Shown: one piece after another, positions 8,473 to 15,684 of the stretch | Numbering within the stretch: position 1 is the first letter of the stretch | How the letters are laid out: every line of letters starts with the position of its first letter | NCBI GenBank assembly: GCA_033795365.1 | Contig: JARYGU010000001.1 | Coordinates: forward strand, 1-64,000 | From: JARYGU01 sp033795365 | GTDB lineage: Bacteria > Pseudomonadota > Alphaproteobacteria > Rhizobiales > Rhizobiaceae | Reading direction: 5' to 3' | Length of the DNA: 64,000 nt | Notes under the pieces: model-generated | Seen by the model: only the letters and a program-made list of their open reading frames with translations | What the model was told of the DNA's origin: nothing | Databases searched by the model: none | Translations under genes and position numbers: made by a program

Positions 8473-9678
8473 TCATTCCAGAGCCTTGATCATCGGAAGC
8501 ACGCTGAACTGATGGATCTCCGCCTTGCGCGTCAGGTCGCGCAGGTAACCGCCGGGCGAGCGGATATGATCGGAACGTTCGAGAATGGCCGCAATGACGA
8601 CCGCCGCTGCGCTCTCGCCCATCGCCTGGCGCGCCTTCTCATAGGCATCCGGCGATATGCCGAGCATGGAACGCACCACGCCGGCGGCGGCGATAAGCTC
8701 CGTCCAGTTGGAAACGCCGCCCTTGGCGTAATCGGCGATCTGGGGGCAGGCGGCAAGCACCCGCTTGAGGCTTACCGGAACGGATTTACGCTCCGTCGCC
8801 TTCGATCCGGCGCTATCGGCCGCGGGGTTTGACTCTTCTTGGCCGTTTAATTCAATTGGTAGGTCTGGGTTTGAATTCTGAATATGATGCTCAGAAAGGG
8901 AGTCATTGGCGCTCAATTCTTCGTCTGGAATGGAATTGAGATAGTCCGTCTCCACCAACCTGCGGAGGGCGGAGAGACCCTGCAGGCGCATGGCGAGCTC
9001 GGCGGCGGGCACCCTGCGGCCAACCTTGCCCGAGAGTTCCGCAAGCCGGAGCTGGTGGTCAAGCCAGTCCCCGTTCCGGCCCTCGGCAAGAGCCGCCTCG
9101 ACGATCTTGGAAATGTCGCGCAGATGCAGCGTGATCTCGCCGCGCAGCGCCTGCTGTCGCCGCGCCTCGGCCCTTGCCTGCTCCGCGCATTCGTAGATAC
9201 GCCCCGCCATCAGGGCGAAAGGCGAAAGATCGAAGCCGAAAGCCTCCTCCACCTGACCGTTGCCATCGCGCCGGCAATAGCGCTTGCCGTTCGGGCTGTC
9301 GCGCCGCATGAGAAAACCGGCCTCCTGCAATACGGCAAGGTGACGCCGCAGCGTTGCAGGCGCCATGCCGCGCGATCGTACCGAAAGCTCCGCATTGGAG
9401 GGAAACACCACGATCGGCGCGCTGCCGTCGAGCACCTTGCCGGGATGGAAGCTCACCAGCGCCTCCAGCACCGATATGGTCCGGTCCGAAAGCCCGAAGG
9501 CTGCGCGCGCCTCCGTCAGCGCCCGGATGAGCTGCCACTTGTCGGCCGCTCCCGTCTCGTTTGCGCCACCGGCGCCGCGGATACGCTCCTGCGCGTCCGC
9601 CACCTGCTTCTGCAGTGCAAAGAAGCGCGCAGTCATCCTGCCGCCGCCAAATGGCGTCGTTGCCAGTCTCTCCATCAT
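8473..9678 (-). CDS. repC: RepC replication initiator
   Basis: A 401-residue RepC-family plasmid initiator. The N-terminal region after MMERLATTPFGGGRMT contains a winged-helix core (RTISVLEALVSFHPG, APIVVFPSNAELSVRSRGM, TLRRHLAVLQEAGFL). The C-terminal domain ends in the conserved SPGGYLRDLTRKAE region. In repABC replicons RepC is the only protein strictly needed for replication, and the origin lies inside its gene. The ATG at 9678 follows GAGGGG. Upstream is repA, not repB, with a 253-bp gap holding a candidate antisense RNA. Length is normal. Confidence 0.92.
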   Translation of the reverse strand: MMERLATTPFGGGRMTARFFALQKQVADAQERIRGAGGANETGAADKWQLIRALTEARAAFGLSDRTISVLEALVSFHPGKVLDGSAPIVVFPSNAELSVRSRGMAPATLRRHLAVLQEAGFLMRRDSPNGKRYCRRDGNGQVEEAFGFDLSPFALMAGRIYECAEQARAEARRQQALRGEITLHLRDISKIVEAALAEGRNGDWLDHQLRLAELSGKVGRRVPAAELAMRLQGLSALRRLVETDYLNSIPDEELSANDSLSEHHIQNSNPDLPIELNGQEESNPAADSAGSKATERKSVPVSLKRVLAACPQIADYAKGGVSNWTELIAAAGVVRSMLGISPDAYEKARQAMGESAAAVVIAAILERSDHIRSPGGYLRDLTRKAEIHQFSVLPMIKALE

Positions 9679-9683
9679 GATTT

Positions 9684-9698
9684 CCCCTCTCAAAGAGG
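9684..9698 (-). promoter_or_regulatory. Hairpin occluding the repC ribosome-binding site
   Basis: CCTCT (9686-9690), loop CAA, AGAGG (9694-9698). On the minus strand the 5-bp stem buries the GAGGGG ribosome-binding site of repC (9689-9684). In repABC plasmids the antisense RNA acts by favouring a leader structure that hides the repC start; this hairpin could play that role. Inferred. Confidence 0.45.
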
Positions 9699-9811
9699 CA
9701 AGAGGCCGGCCCGCAACGTCATGACAGGACAATAAAATTCATGTTCCGCAATCGGGGAAATCCCGGCGGAGCCTTGACTTTGACTGTCGGAAGTGATTCT
9801 CTTGAATTGCT

Positions 9812-9860
9812 ACATTGAAGAGGGCTTCCGGAATGGCGACGTTTTGGAGGCCTTTTTTCT
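9812..9860 (+). ncRNA. Candidate counter-transcribed RNA controlling repC (IncA-type)
   Basis: In the repA-repC gap, on the strand opposite repC, a -35 TTGACT (9780-9785) is followed after 16 bp by TTGAAT (9802-9807). About 40-50 nt further on is an intrinsic terminator: stem GGCTTCC (9823-9829) / GGAGGCC (9846-9852) with one G-U pair, then six T. Size, orientation, position and single stem-loop match the roughly 55-60 nt ctRNA of repABC plasmids, which represses repC and determines incompatibility. The 5' end is estimated. Confidence 0.65.
9823..9858 (+). terminator. Rho-independent terminator of the candidate ctRNA
   Basis: A 7-bp stem (9823-9829 with 9846-9852), 16-nt loop, then TTTTTT at 9853-9858. 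Upstream A/G residues can also pair with the T run. The stem-loop would also be the kissing loop of the antisense RNA. Confidence 0.6.
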
Positions 9861-9931
9861 TGCTTCGATCCTTCCTTTCCCGGTTTCACACATGGCCGAC
9901 CGGTCCCGCCGGGCGGAATTCCTGATCGGCG

Positions 9932-11182
9932 TTATCCGCCTGCGCGGCCCCAGGCCGAAAGCACCAGGCCTTCGATCTCGGCATTGACCGCGTTCATGCT
10001 CTCCATCGCCCGATCATAGGTCGTGCGCGTGAAGTTCTCCCGCCCGACCTCATAGAGCGTCTCCTTGGTCAGCCCAGCGTCCGATACCGCGGTGGACTTG
10101 ACCATCGGCGCCGTCAGCACCCGCTCGCCGAACAGCGAACGTAGCAGGCCGACGATCTGCGCCTGCGGGCCGTCGTTCGGCTCGAAACGGGTGACGAGAT
10201 AGCGCATGAAGTCGAAGTTCAGCCTGCCGCCGGCTTCGCGCACGACGGCAAGCAGGTCCGAGGTCATGAACAGGAACTGGCTCATCGAGGCGACGTCGAG
10301 CATCTGCGGGTGCACCGTCACGATCACCGATGTCGAGGCGCAGAGCGCCGAGAGCGTGAGATAGCCGAGCTGCGGCGGGCAATCGAGGACGACGATGTCG
10401 TAGTCGGCCTCCACGGAGCGCAAGGCGGCATGGACGCGCGCGAAGAACAGCGGCTGGCCCGCGGCGCCCGCCTGGCGGTTCGCCAGCGCCCGCGGCGTCA
10501 CATGCTCGAATTCCTGCAGCTCGAGATTGCCCGGCACCAGATCGAGACCGTCGAAATAGGTCTTGCGAACGATGTCGGAGAGCGGACGGGCTTCCTCGTC
10601 GTAGCGGATCGCGCCATAGAGCGTGTCGTTGCCTACAAGGTCGAGATCGGGCTGGTAGCCGAAAAGCGCCGAAAGCGAGGCCTGCGGATCGAGATCAACC
10701 GCCAGCACGCGATAGCCGGAAAGGGCGAGATACTGCGCCAGGTGCGCGGCCGTCGTCGTCTTGCCCGAACCGCCCTTGAAATTGGTGACCGCGACGACCT
10801 GGAGATGTTCGCCGCGCGCCGGATCTCGCCATTTGCGATAGGACCGCGCCTTGACGAGATTGCCCTTGGCGAGCGCCTGATCGGCCAGATGTGCCCGCAA
10901 CGCATTGATATCGGCCAACGAATAGAAGCGCCTGCCACCCGGGCCGGTCTCCGGCTGCGGCCCTTCTCCGGCGAGCGAAAGCTGGCGCAGATAGCCATCG
11001 GACACGCCGACGAGCCGGGCGGCCTCGCCGGAGGAGAAGCTGCGCAGGGTCTTCAGCGCCGCCGGCGGGAAGAAGCGCTCGCGCATCGTCTTCAGCTGGA
11101 GGGACAAAAGCTGGGCGTCCGCCGCGATAGCCTCGTCGGCGGGATTTCCCTCCTGGCCTCTTTTATGCGGGGCAAGCGCCAT
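9932..11182 (-). CDS. repA: RepA, ParA-type plasmid partition ATPase and repressor
   Basis: A 416-residue RepA of the repABC family. Residues 45-100 form a MerR-like helix-turn-helix (SSGEAARLVGVSDGYLRQLS) used for operator binding. The ParA deviant Walker A FKGGSGKTTT is near residues 135-144, with downstream VDLDPQASLS and VLDCPP motifs. The ATG at 11182 has a strong GGAGGAAG site 8 nt away and is preferred over an ATG at 11206 that lies inside the dispersed repeat. The next gene is repC: the centromere-binding partner repB, normally between them, is absent. Confidence 0.9.
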   Translation of the reverse strand: MALAPHKRGQEGNPADEAIAADAQLLSLQLKTMRERFFPPAALKTLRSFSSGEAARLVGVSDGYLRQLSLAGEGPQPETGPGGRRFYSLADINALRAHLADQALAKGNLVKARSYRKWRDPARGEHLQVVAVTNFKGGSGKTTTAAHLAQYLALSGYRVLAVDLDPQASLSALFGYQPDLDLVGNDTLYGAIRYDEEARPLSDIVRKTYFDGLDLVPGNLELQEFEHVTPRALANRQAGAAGQPLFFARVHAALRSVEADYDIVVLDCPPQLGYLTLSALCASTSVIVTVHPQMLDVASMSQFLFMTSDLLAVVREAGGRLNFDFMRYLVTRFEPNDGPQAQIVGLLRSLFGERVLTAPMVKSTAVSDAGLTKETLYEVGRENFTRTTYDRAMESMNAVNAEIEGLVLSAWGRAGG

Positions 11183-11198
11183 GTTCACGTCTTCCTCC

Positions 11199-11272
11199 AA
11201 GCGCATCGCGATCTTTCGGATTCGCTCCGCGCTTTAAGCCTTTGTTTCACGCAATTCCGGACGGAAAACCGC
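11199..11272 (+). repeat. Dispersed intergenic repeat, copy 2
   Basis: Shares AAGCGCATCGCGATCTTTC, then GCTTTAA.CCTTTGTTT and a final GG.AAAACCGC, with the copies near 5003 and 59249. It sits immediately upstream of the repA ribosome-binding site, so it lies in the repA leader or promoter. Confidence 0.65.
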
Positions 11273-11369
11273 TATGCTGGAATTGCTGCGGGCTTTTCGC
11301 CTACGCCCGGTCTCCTTGCCACGTCCGAACGGAACGGTGCAGCTTCCGAATCTACGCACGGAGAGCAAT

Positions 11370-11427
11370 GTAACAGAAAACCCGACAAGTAACGGAAAAG
11401 ATCGAAATAACAGCCGATCTCCGTTAC
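11370..11427. promoter_or_regulatory. Direct and inverted repeats upstream of repA (candidate RepA operator)
   Basis: GTAACAGAAAA (11370-11380) and GTAACGGAAAA (11389-11399) are direct repeats 19 bp apart. The second also starts a long hairpin: GTAACGG (11389-11395) plus AGATCG (11399-11404) pair with CGATCT plus CCGTTAC (11415-11427), 13 bp with a 3-nt bulge and a 10-nt loop. RepA of repABC plasmids represses its own promoter at palindromes in this position. Assignment inferred. Confidence 0.55.
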
Positions 11428-11471
11428 GAGGGACGGTGTTGCGATTCCCGGGCGCGGTCAAGGAGTTTTTG

Positions 11472-11490
11472 GTTAACGCTTTGCTAACGC
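11472..11490. repeat. Partial palindrome GTTAACG...GCTAAC with paired TAACGC repeats
   Basis: GTTAACGC, three T, then GCTAACGC. The outer GTTA/TAAC arms resemble the termini of repABC parS sites, but the total is 17 bp and the core does not fit GTTNNNNGCNNNNAAC. Together with 11370-11427 it is the only structure seen in the 311-bp gap between repA and marR. Confidence 0.3.
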
Positions 11491-11517
11491 AGGCGGACGG
11501 GCCGGCTTGTTCCGACC

Positions 11518-11985
11518 TCAGAAGGTCAACCTGGCGAGGCCTGCGAGGAATGCGTCGCGCGCCTGCGGGCCGCCGAGCTTCTCCAGGCATTCCGTCTCGA
11601 AACCGGCCTGGACCTGGCGGGCTGCCGCAAGCAGCTTCTCCCCGCGCGCCGTCAGATGGAGCGCGGTTGAACGCCGGTCCCCGGCCGCGTCACGCCGCTC
11701 CGCCAGTCCGCGCCGTTCCAGCACGTTGATCACGGTGACAAAATTCGCCCTGCGGATCGCGAGGGCTGCCGCGATCTCCGATTGCTTGCGGCCGGGATTC
11801 TCGGAGATCAACAACAGGGCGCAAAATTCGGAAGGACGCAGGTCGAATGCACAGAAGCGCACCGCGAAACGCTGCGCCAGGACGATCTGTGCCCGCCGCA
11901 CCCTGTAGCCGATGCTCCCGGCGACGGCGGTAACGTCGATATCCGATCGTTCGGCATATGCTTCCGTTGCATCCGGTATCCACAT
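11518..11985 (-). CDS. MarR-family transcriptional regulator
   Basis: A 155-residue winged-helix regulator. The core is RPSEFCALLLISENPGRKQS, AAALAIRRANFVTVINVLE, then the wing LAERRDAAGDRRSTALHLTARG, which is the MarR consensus. The ATG at 11985 follows GAAGACG; an ATG at 12012 would add nine residues. No effector is evident. It lies downstream of the aminotransferase, separated by an AT-rich gap with repeated ATTGNAATAC motifs (12083-12106), a likely operator. Confidence 0.85.
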   Translation of the reverse strand: MWIPDATEAYAERSDIDVTAVAGSIGYRVRRAQIVLAQRFAVRFCAFDLRPSEFCALLLISENPGRKQSEIAAALAIRRANFVTVINVLERRGLAERRDAAGDRRSTALHLTARGEKLLAAARQVQAGFETECLEKLGGPQARDAFLAGLARLTF

Positions 11986-12082
11986 CGTCTTCGGCCCCCC
12001 CGCCCGAACCATGGGATAGAATTTTCCGCTAAGCCTGTGCGAGCCAAGGCCGATGGCCCTGCCTCGCCCATTGTATCCATTA

Positions 12083-12106
12083 ATTGTAATACTATTGCAA
12101 TACAAT
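12083..12106. promoter_or_regulatory. Repeat cluster upstream of marR (putative operator)
   Basis: ATTGTAATAC (12083-12092) and ATTGCAATAC (12094-12103) are direct repeats 11 bp (about one helical turn) apart. The outer ATTGTA/TACAAT also forms an inverted repeat. It lies in the AT-rich gap before marR, where MarR proteins usually autoregulate. Inferred. Confidence 0.5.
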
Positions 12107-12116
12107 CCAGAATAGA

Positions 12117-13319
12117 TCAATCCGTATCCGGCGCAAAATTCCGCAGGCGTTCCTTCAAGAGCCCGATCGTGGCGGCCTCGGCATTGGCGAAGGCGAAACG
12201 CAGATAGCTTTCGTGGGCTTTTCCGAAAAAGACGCCGGGCAGGCAGAGGATGCCGGCCTTGCAGGCGAGCTCGCCTGCGATCCTTTCCGAACCGGCGCCT
12301 TCGAAGGGATGGCGGATGAAGGCGAAATAGGCCCCGAGCGCGCCGATCTCCCAACCGGGAATCTCCGCCATGGCGGCATCGAGCGCAGCGGAGCGGCGAC
12401 CGATCTCGCGGCGGTTCTCCTCCCGCCAGCCGGCGAGAAGGGGGATGGCTTCGGCAACGGCCGCCTGCGCCGCACGCGGCGCGCAGATCTGCAGGTTGTC
12501 CATGATCTTGGCGACCTGGACGACCATCTTCCCGCTCCCGGTGATCGCGCCGAGGCGGTGGCCGGGAATGCAGAAGGATTTCGAGAAGCTGTAGAGCCCG
12601 ATCAGCGTTTCCTCCCAGCCCGGACGGGTGAACAGGTCATGCGGGGGAACCGAGCCGTCCGGCAGGAAATCGCGATAGGTCTCGTCGAGGATGAGCCAGA
12701 TGCCCCTGGCCCGGCAGATGGCGAAGATCTCGCCGAGCAGCGCCGGCGGGTAGACCGCGCCGGTCGGATTGTTCGGCGACACCAGGGCGACGGCGCGGAC
12801 CTCCGGCGTGATCGCGGCGGAAAGCGCGGCGGCATCCGGAAGGAAGCCATTCGCCGGATCGCAGGCGATCAGGCGTGTTTCTATGCCGAGCATGGCCAGC
12901 GTCGATTCCTGATTGAAGTAATAAGGATCGGTCGTCAGCACGGCATCGCCGGCGCCTGCGACGGAAAGCGCCGCGCAGACGAAGGCCTGATTGCAACCTG
13001 CGGTGATATGGATGTTTTCCGCAACGACATCCGCGCCGTAGACGCCGGAGACGTGCGCCGCATAGGCCGTGCGCAGCGCCGGCTCGCCTTCGATCGCGCC
13101 ATAGCCGGTATAGGCGGTCGAAGAAGCATGCTCACCGAGCAGCGCGAGCATTCGCGGATGCGCCGGATAGCCGGGCACCGCCTGCGACAGGTCGATCAGC
13201 GGGCCGCGCCCGCCGTCATAGAGTTTCGCCCAGGCAAGGACGGACGGCACGCGCGGAGGGGAGAGGTTCTCGACAAGCGGGTTATAGGGTGATTGATGGG
13301 GCGGATCGTAGGATGCCAT
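12117..13319 (-). CDS. PLP-dependent aminotransferase, class I/II
   Basis: A 400-residue fold-type I aminotransferase. It has the SPNNPTGAVYPP segment, LILDETYRDFL with the pyridine-binding Asp, and the PLP-binding Lys in YSFSKSFCIPGHRLGA; the C-terminus carries the substrate Arg region (SYLRFAF). The ATG at 13319 follows a weak GGA site. It lies just downstream of a LysR gene on the same strand, and divergent from the ureohydrolase/polyamine transport genes. It may process an amine-derived product or amino acid from that pathway; substrate not determinable. Confidence 0.88.
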   Translation of the reverse strand: MASYDPPHQSPYNPLVENLSPPRVPSVLAWAKLYDGGRGPLIDLSQAVPGYPAHPRMLALLGEHASSTAYTGYGAIEGEPALRTAYAAHVSGVYGADVVAENIHITAGCNQAFVCAALSVAGAGDAVLTTDPYYFNQESTLAMLGIETRLIACDPANGFLPDAAALSAAITPEVRAVALVSPNNPTGAVYPPALLGEIFAICRARGIWLILDETYRDFLPDGSVPPHDLFTRPGWEETLIGLYSFSKSFCIPGHRLGAITGSGKMVVQVAKIMDNLQICAPRAAQAAVAEAIPLLAGWREENRREIGRRSAALDAAMAEIPGWEIGALGAYFAFIRHPFEGAGSERIAGELACKAGILCLPGVFFGKAHESYLRFAFANAEAATIGLLKERLRNFAPDTD

Positions 13320-13347
13320 GATTTTTCCGGAGCGTTTTTTGCGCGGC

Positions 13348-14367
13348 TCAGGCGCGGGATTTTCGTTTCTGGTTTGCCTCCGGCCGTTTGCGAACCGGAG
13401 GCGACGGCGTGCGCTGCCCTTCTCCGGGGGCGCGGTTGCGCGCACGAAGCAGGGTGCGCGCAGAAGTCTGCGGCTCGGGCAGCACATCCTCTTGCAGCGT
13501 CGCGAAGAGCCAGTCTATGAAGACCTTGACGATCGGCGCGGCGCGAACCGCATTGCGGCAGGCGACATAGAAGGCGTCGTTGGCCGGAACCGTCAGGTCG
13601 AAGGGCACGATCAGCTCGCCTTTCGCGATGAGGCTTGCGGCCGTGATGGTGTCGCCGAGCGCAATTCCCTGTCCATGCAGCGCCGCCTCCGTCGAAAGAC
13701 GCGCGTCGCTCATGAAATGCTGGCGGCTGCGGGAGAGATCGGCGGCGTCGGCGGCGGCAAGCCAGGTGTTCCATTCGCGGCCGTCATCGCCATGAAACAG
13801 GACATGATCCGACAGATCGCGCACCGAACGCAGCGGCCGGCTGTTCACGAGGCTAGGGCTGGCGATGGGAAAAAGCCGCAGGTGGCTCCAGAGCCTCGCC
13901 CAGGAATCCGGCCAGTTTCCGTCGCCATAGAGAATGCAGACATCGACATCCGGCGAATAGAGCCGGCCCGGATCGTTCGAGGCGATCAGGGTCAGGCGGA
14001 TGCCGGGATACTGGTCGGTGAAGCGGCTGAGCCGCGGGATGATCCAGAAGGAAAGCAGGGCGGGAACGCAGGTGATCGTCAACTCGCCGCTCGTTGCCGG
14101 GCGCTTCATCAGCGCGGTCGCGGCCGCGATGCCGCCGAACGCCTCGGTTACGGCCGGAAGAAGAAGCGCCCCTTCGGAGGTCAGCTTCAGGCGCTTGCCG
14201 CCGCGCTCGAAAAGGACCGCATCGAGCGATTCCTCCAGCGCCCGGATCTGATGGCTGATCGCGCCGTGCGTGACGTTGAGCTCCCGCGCGGCAGCGGAAA
14301 CGGAGCCGCGCCTTGCCGTCGCCTCGAAGGCGCGCAGCGGGTTGAGAGGAGGCAGGCGGCTTGTCAT
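13348..14367 (-). CDS. LysR-family transcriptional regulator (GcvA-like)
   Basis: A 339-residue LysR regulator. The N-terminal helix-turn-helix is LRAFEATARRGSVSAAAREL, then LNVTHGAISHQIRALEE; the HGAISHQI form is typical of the GcvA/AmpR branch. The effector-binding domain follows (ELTITCVPALLSFWIIPRL). The C-terminal 40 residues are Arg/Pro-rich (RTPSPPVRKRPEANQKRKS) and exceed the family norm. It is divergent from the ureohydrolase gene, so the 188-bp intergenic region with a TGTGA-N7-TCACA site is its probable target. It probably also controls the downstream aminotransferase. Confidence 0.88.
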   Translation of the reverse strand: MTSRLPPLNPLRAFEATARRGSVSAAARELNVTHGAISHQIRALEESLDAVLFERGGKRLKLTSEGALLLPAVTEAFGGIAAATALMKRPATSGELTITCVPALLSFWIIPRLSRFTDQYPGIRLTLIASNDPGRLYSPDVDVCILYGDGNWPDSWARLWSHLRLFPIASPSLVNSRPLRSVRDLSDHVLFHGDDGREWNTWLAAADAADLSRSRQHFMSDARLSTEAALHGQGIALGDTITAASLIAKGELIVPFDLTVPANDAFYVACRNAVRAAPIVKVFIDWLFATLQEDVLPEPQTSARTLLRARNRAPGEGQRTPSPPVRKRPEANQKRKSRA

Positions 14368-14395
14368 CGGAAGCAGCGGCGGTTATTTGACAGGG

Positions 14396-14412
14396 TGTGA
14401 ATATTTCTCACA
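14396..14412. promoter_or_regulatory. TGTGA-N7-TCACA palindrome between lysR and the ureohydrolase gene
   Basis: A perfect 5-bp-arm inverted repeat (14396-14400 and 14408-14412). It contains the T-N11-A spacing expected of LysR-family operators and lies 29 bp from the lysR start in a divergent promoter region. CRP-type sites have N6, not N7, so a LysR box is the likelier reading. Confidence 0.5.
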
Positions 14413-14555
14413 TGAAAGCCTATAACATTGTCAATTGATTTTCCAATCCCTTTCCGCCGATAATATCCGCAACAAGGCAAAAAGCCGGGGAACGGAAGAA
14501 AGACGGTTGTCGTCGGAAGTCCCCGCATGTCCAGACATCAGGAAGCGAGGGCGAG

Positions 14556-15614
14556 ATGGCGTTCGACGAAAACAAGCTCCAGGCTCTGAAGGCGAAATAT
14601 GGCGATGGCCATGGCGGCGACATGCACGATCCCGCTTTCCGCAAGGTGGCCGACAAGATCTTTTCCAAGGGCGGCACGCGGCTTGCGCCTTATGCCGGCG
14701 TCCCGACCTTTCTCAGCGCTCCCTACAGGCCGGTCGACGCCAACGCGCCTGACTTTGGCAATCTGCAGGTGGCGATCACCGGCGTGCCGATGGATCTCGG
14801 CGTCACCAACCGGCCGGGTTCGCGCTTCGGCCCGCGCGCCATGCGGACGATCGAACGCATCGGCCCCTACAACCACGTTCTCGGCTGCGCGCCGGTCCAC
14901 GATCTTCGCGTGGCCGATATCGGCGACGTGCCGTTCCAGAGCCGCTACCGGCTGGAGCTCAGCCATGACGACATCGAGAAGCGCTTCAACCAGATCGTCG
15001 ATGCGGGCGTGATCCCGCTTGCCGTCGGCGGCGACCATTCGATTACCCATCCGATCATGAAGGCCGTCGGCAAGCGGCAGCCGGTCGGCATGATCCATAT
15101 CGACGCCCATTGCGACACCGGCGGTTCCTTCGACCAGACGAAGTTCCACCATGGCGGGCCGTTCCGCAACGCCGTGCTTGACGGCGTGCTCGATCCGACG
15201 CGCACGATCCAGATCGGCATCCGCGGCTCTTCGGAATATCTCTGGGAGTTCTCCTACGATTCCGGAATGACCGTCATCCATGCCGAGGAAGTGAGCGGCC
15301 TCGGCATTCCGGCGATCATCGAACGGGCGAAGGCGATCGTCGGCGACGGTCCGACCTATCTCTCCTTCGACATCGACAGCCTCGATCCGAGCTTCGCGCC
15401 GGGAACGGGAACGCCGGAGATCGGCGGGCTGACGACGCGCGAGGTGCTGGAGCTGATCCGCGGCCTCAAGGGCGTCAATCTCGTCGGCGGGGACGTTGTG
15501 GAAGTGGCGCCGCAATACGACGCGACCACGAATACGGCGCATGCAGGGGCACAGGTGCTTTTCGAAATTCTGAGCCTGATGGTCTTCAGCCCTTCCGTCG
15601 CTTCGACGGCTTGA
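14556..15614 (+). CDS. Agmatinase/arginase-family ureohydrolase
   Basis: A 352-residue binuclear-manganese ureohydrolase releasing urea from a guanidino compound. All metal-ligand motifs are present: GGDHS, IDAHCDT and SFDIDSLDPSFAPG. The N-terminal 60 residues (HDPAFRKVADKIFSKGG) resemble the agmatinase/guanidinobutyrase branch. It is the first gene before a polyamine-type ABC importer and divergent from lysR, so it probably acts on an imported guanidino-amine such as agmatine or 4-guanidinobutyrate. Guanidine hydrolase is another member of this family; the substrate cannot be fixed from motifs alone. Confidence 0.85.
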   Translation: MAFDENKLQALKAKYGDGHGGDMHDPAFRKVADKIFSKGGTRLAPYAGVPTFLSAPYRPVDANAPDFGNLQVAITGVPMDLGVTNRPGSRFGPRAMRTIERIGPYNHVLGCAPVHDLRVADIGDVPFQSRYRLELSHDDIEKRFNQIVDAGVIPLAVGGDHSITHPIMKAVGKRQPVGMIHIDAHCDTGGSFDQTKFHHGGPFRNAVLDGVLDPTRTIQIGIRGSSEYLWEFSYDSGMTVIHAEEVSGLGIPAIIERAKAIVGDGPTYLSFDIDSLDPSFAPGTGTPEIGGLTTREVLELIRGLKGVNLVGGDVVEVAPQYDATTNTAHAGAQVLFEILSLMVFSPSVASTA

Positions 15615-15642
15615 CGTAGAATGCAACAAACACGGGAACAAG

Positions 15643-15665
15643 CCGGCATGGCGACGACCTGCCGG
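15643..15665 (+). other. Intergenic hairpin between ureohydrolase and binding-protein genes
   Basis: CCGGCA (15643-15648) pairs with TGCCGG (15660-15665) around an 11-nt loop, just before the ribosome-binding site of the next gene. There is no T run, so it is not a typical terminator. It could stabilise the downstream transcript, which must supply abundant binding protein. Role inferred. Confidence 0.35.
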
Positions 15666-15684
15666 TCACATAAAGGAGAAAGAT

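Noticed and set aside
9793..9987. A 64-codon plus-strand open frame in the repA-repC gap
   Set aside because: It overlaps the candidate ctRNA and its terminator and the 3' end of repA; no ribosome-binding site or family motifs.
11472..11488. RepB-type parS site
   Set aside because: Length is 17 not 16 and the core does not fit GTTNNNNGCNNNNAAC, and no repB is present; kept only as an unassigned repeat.
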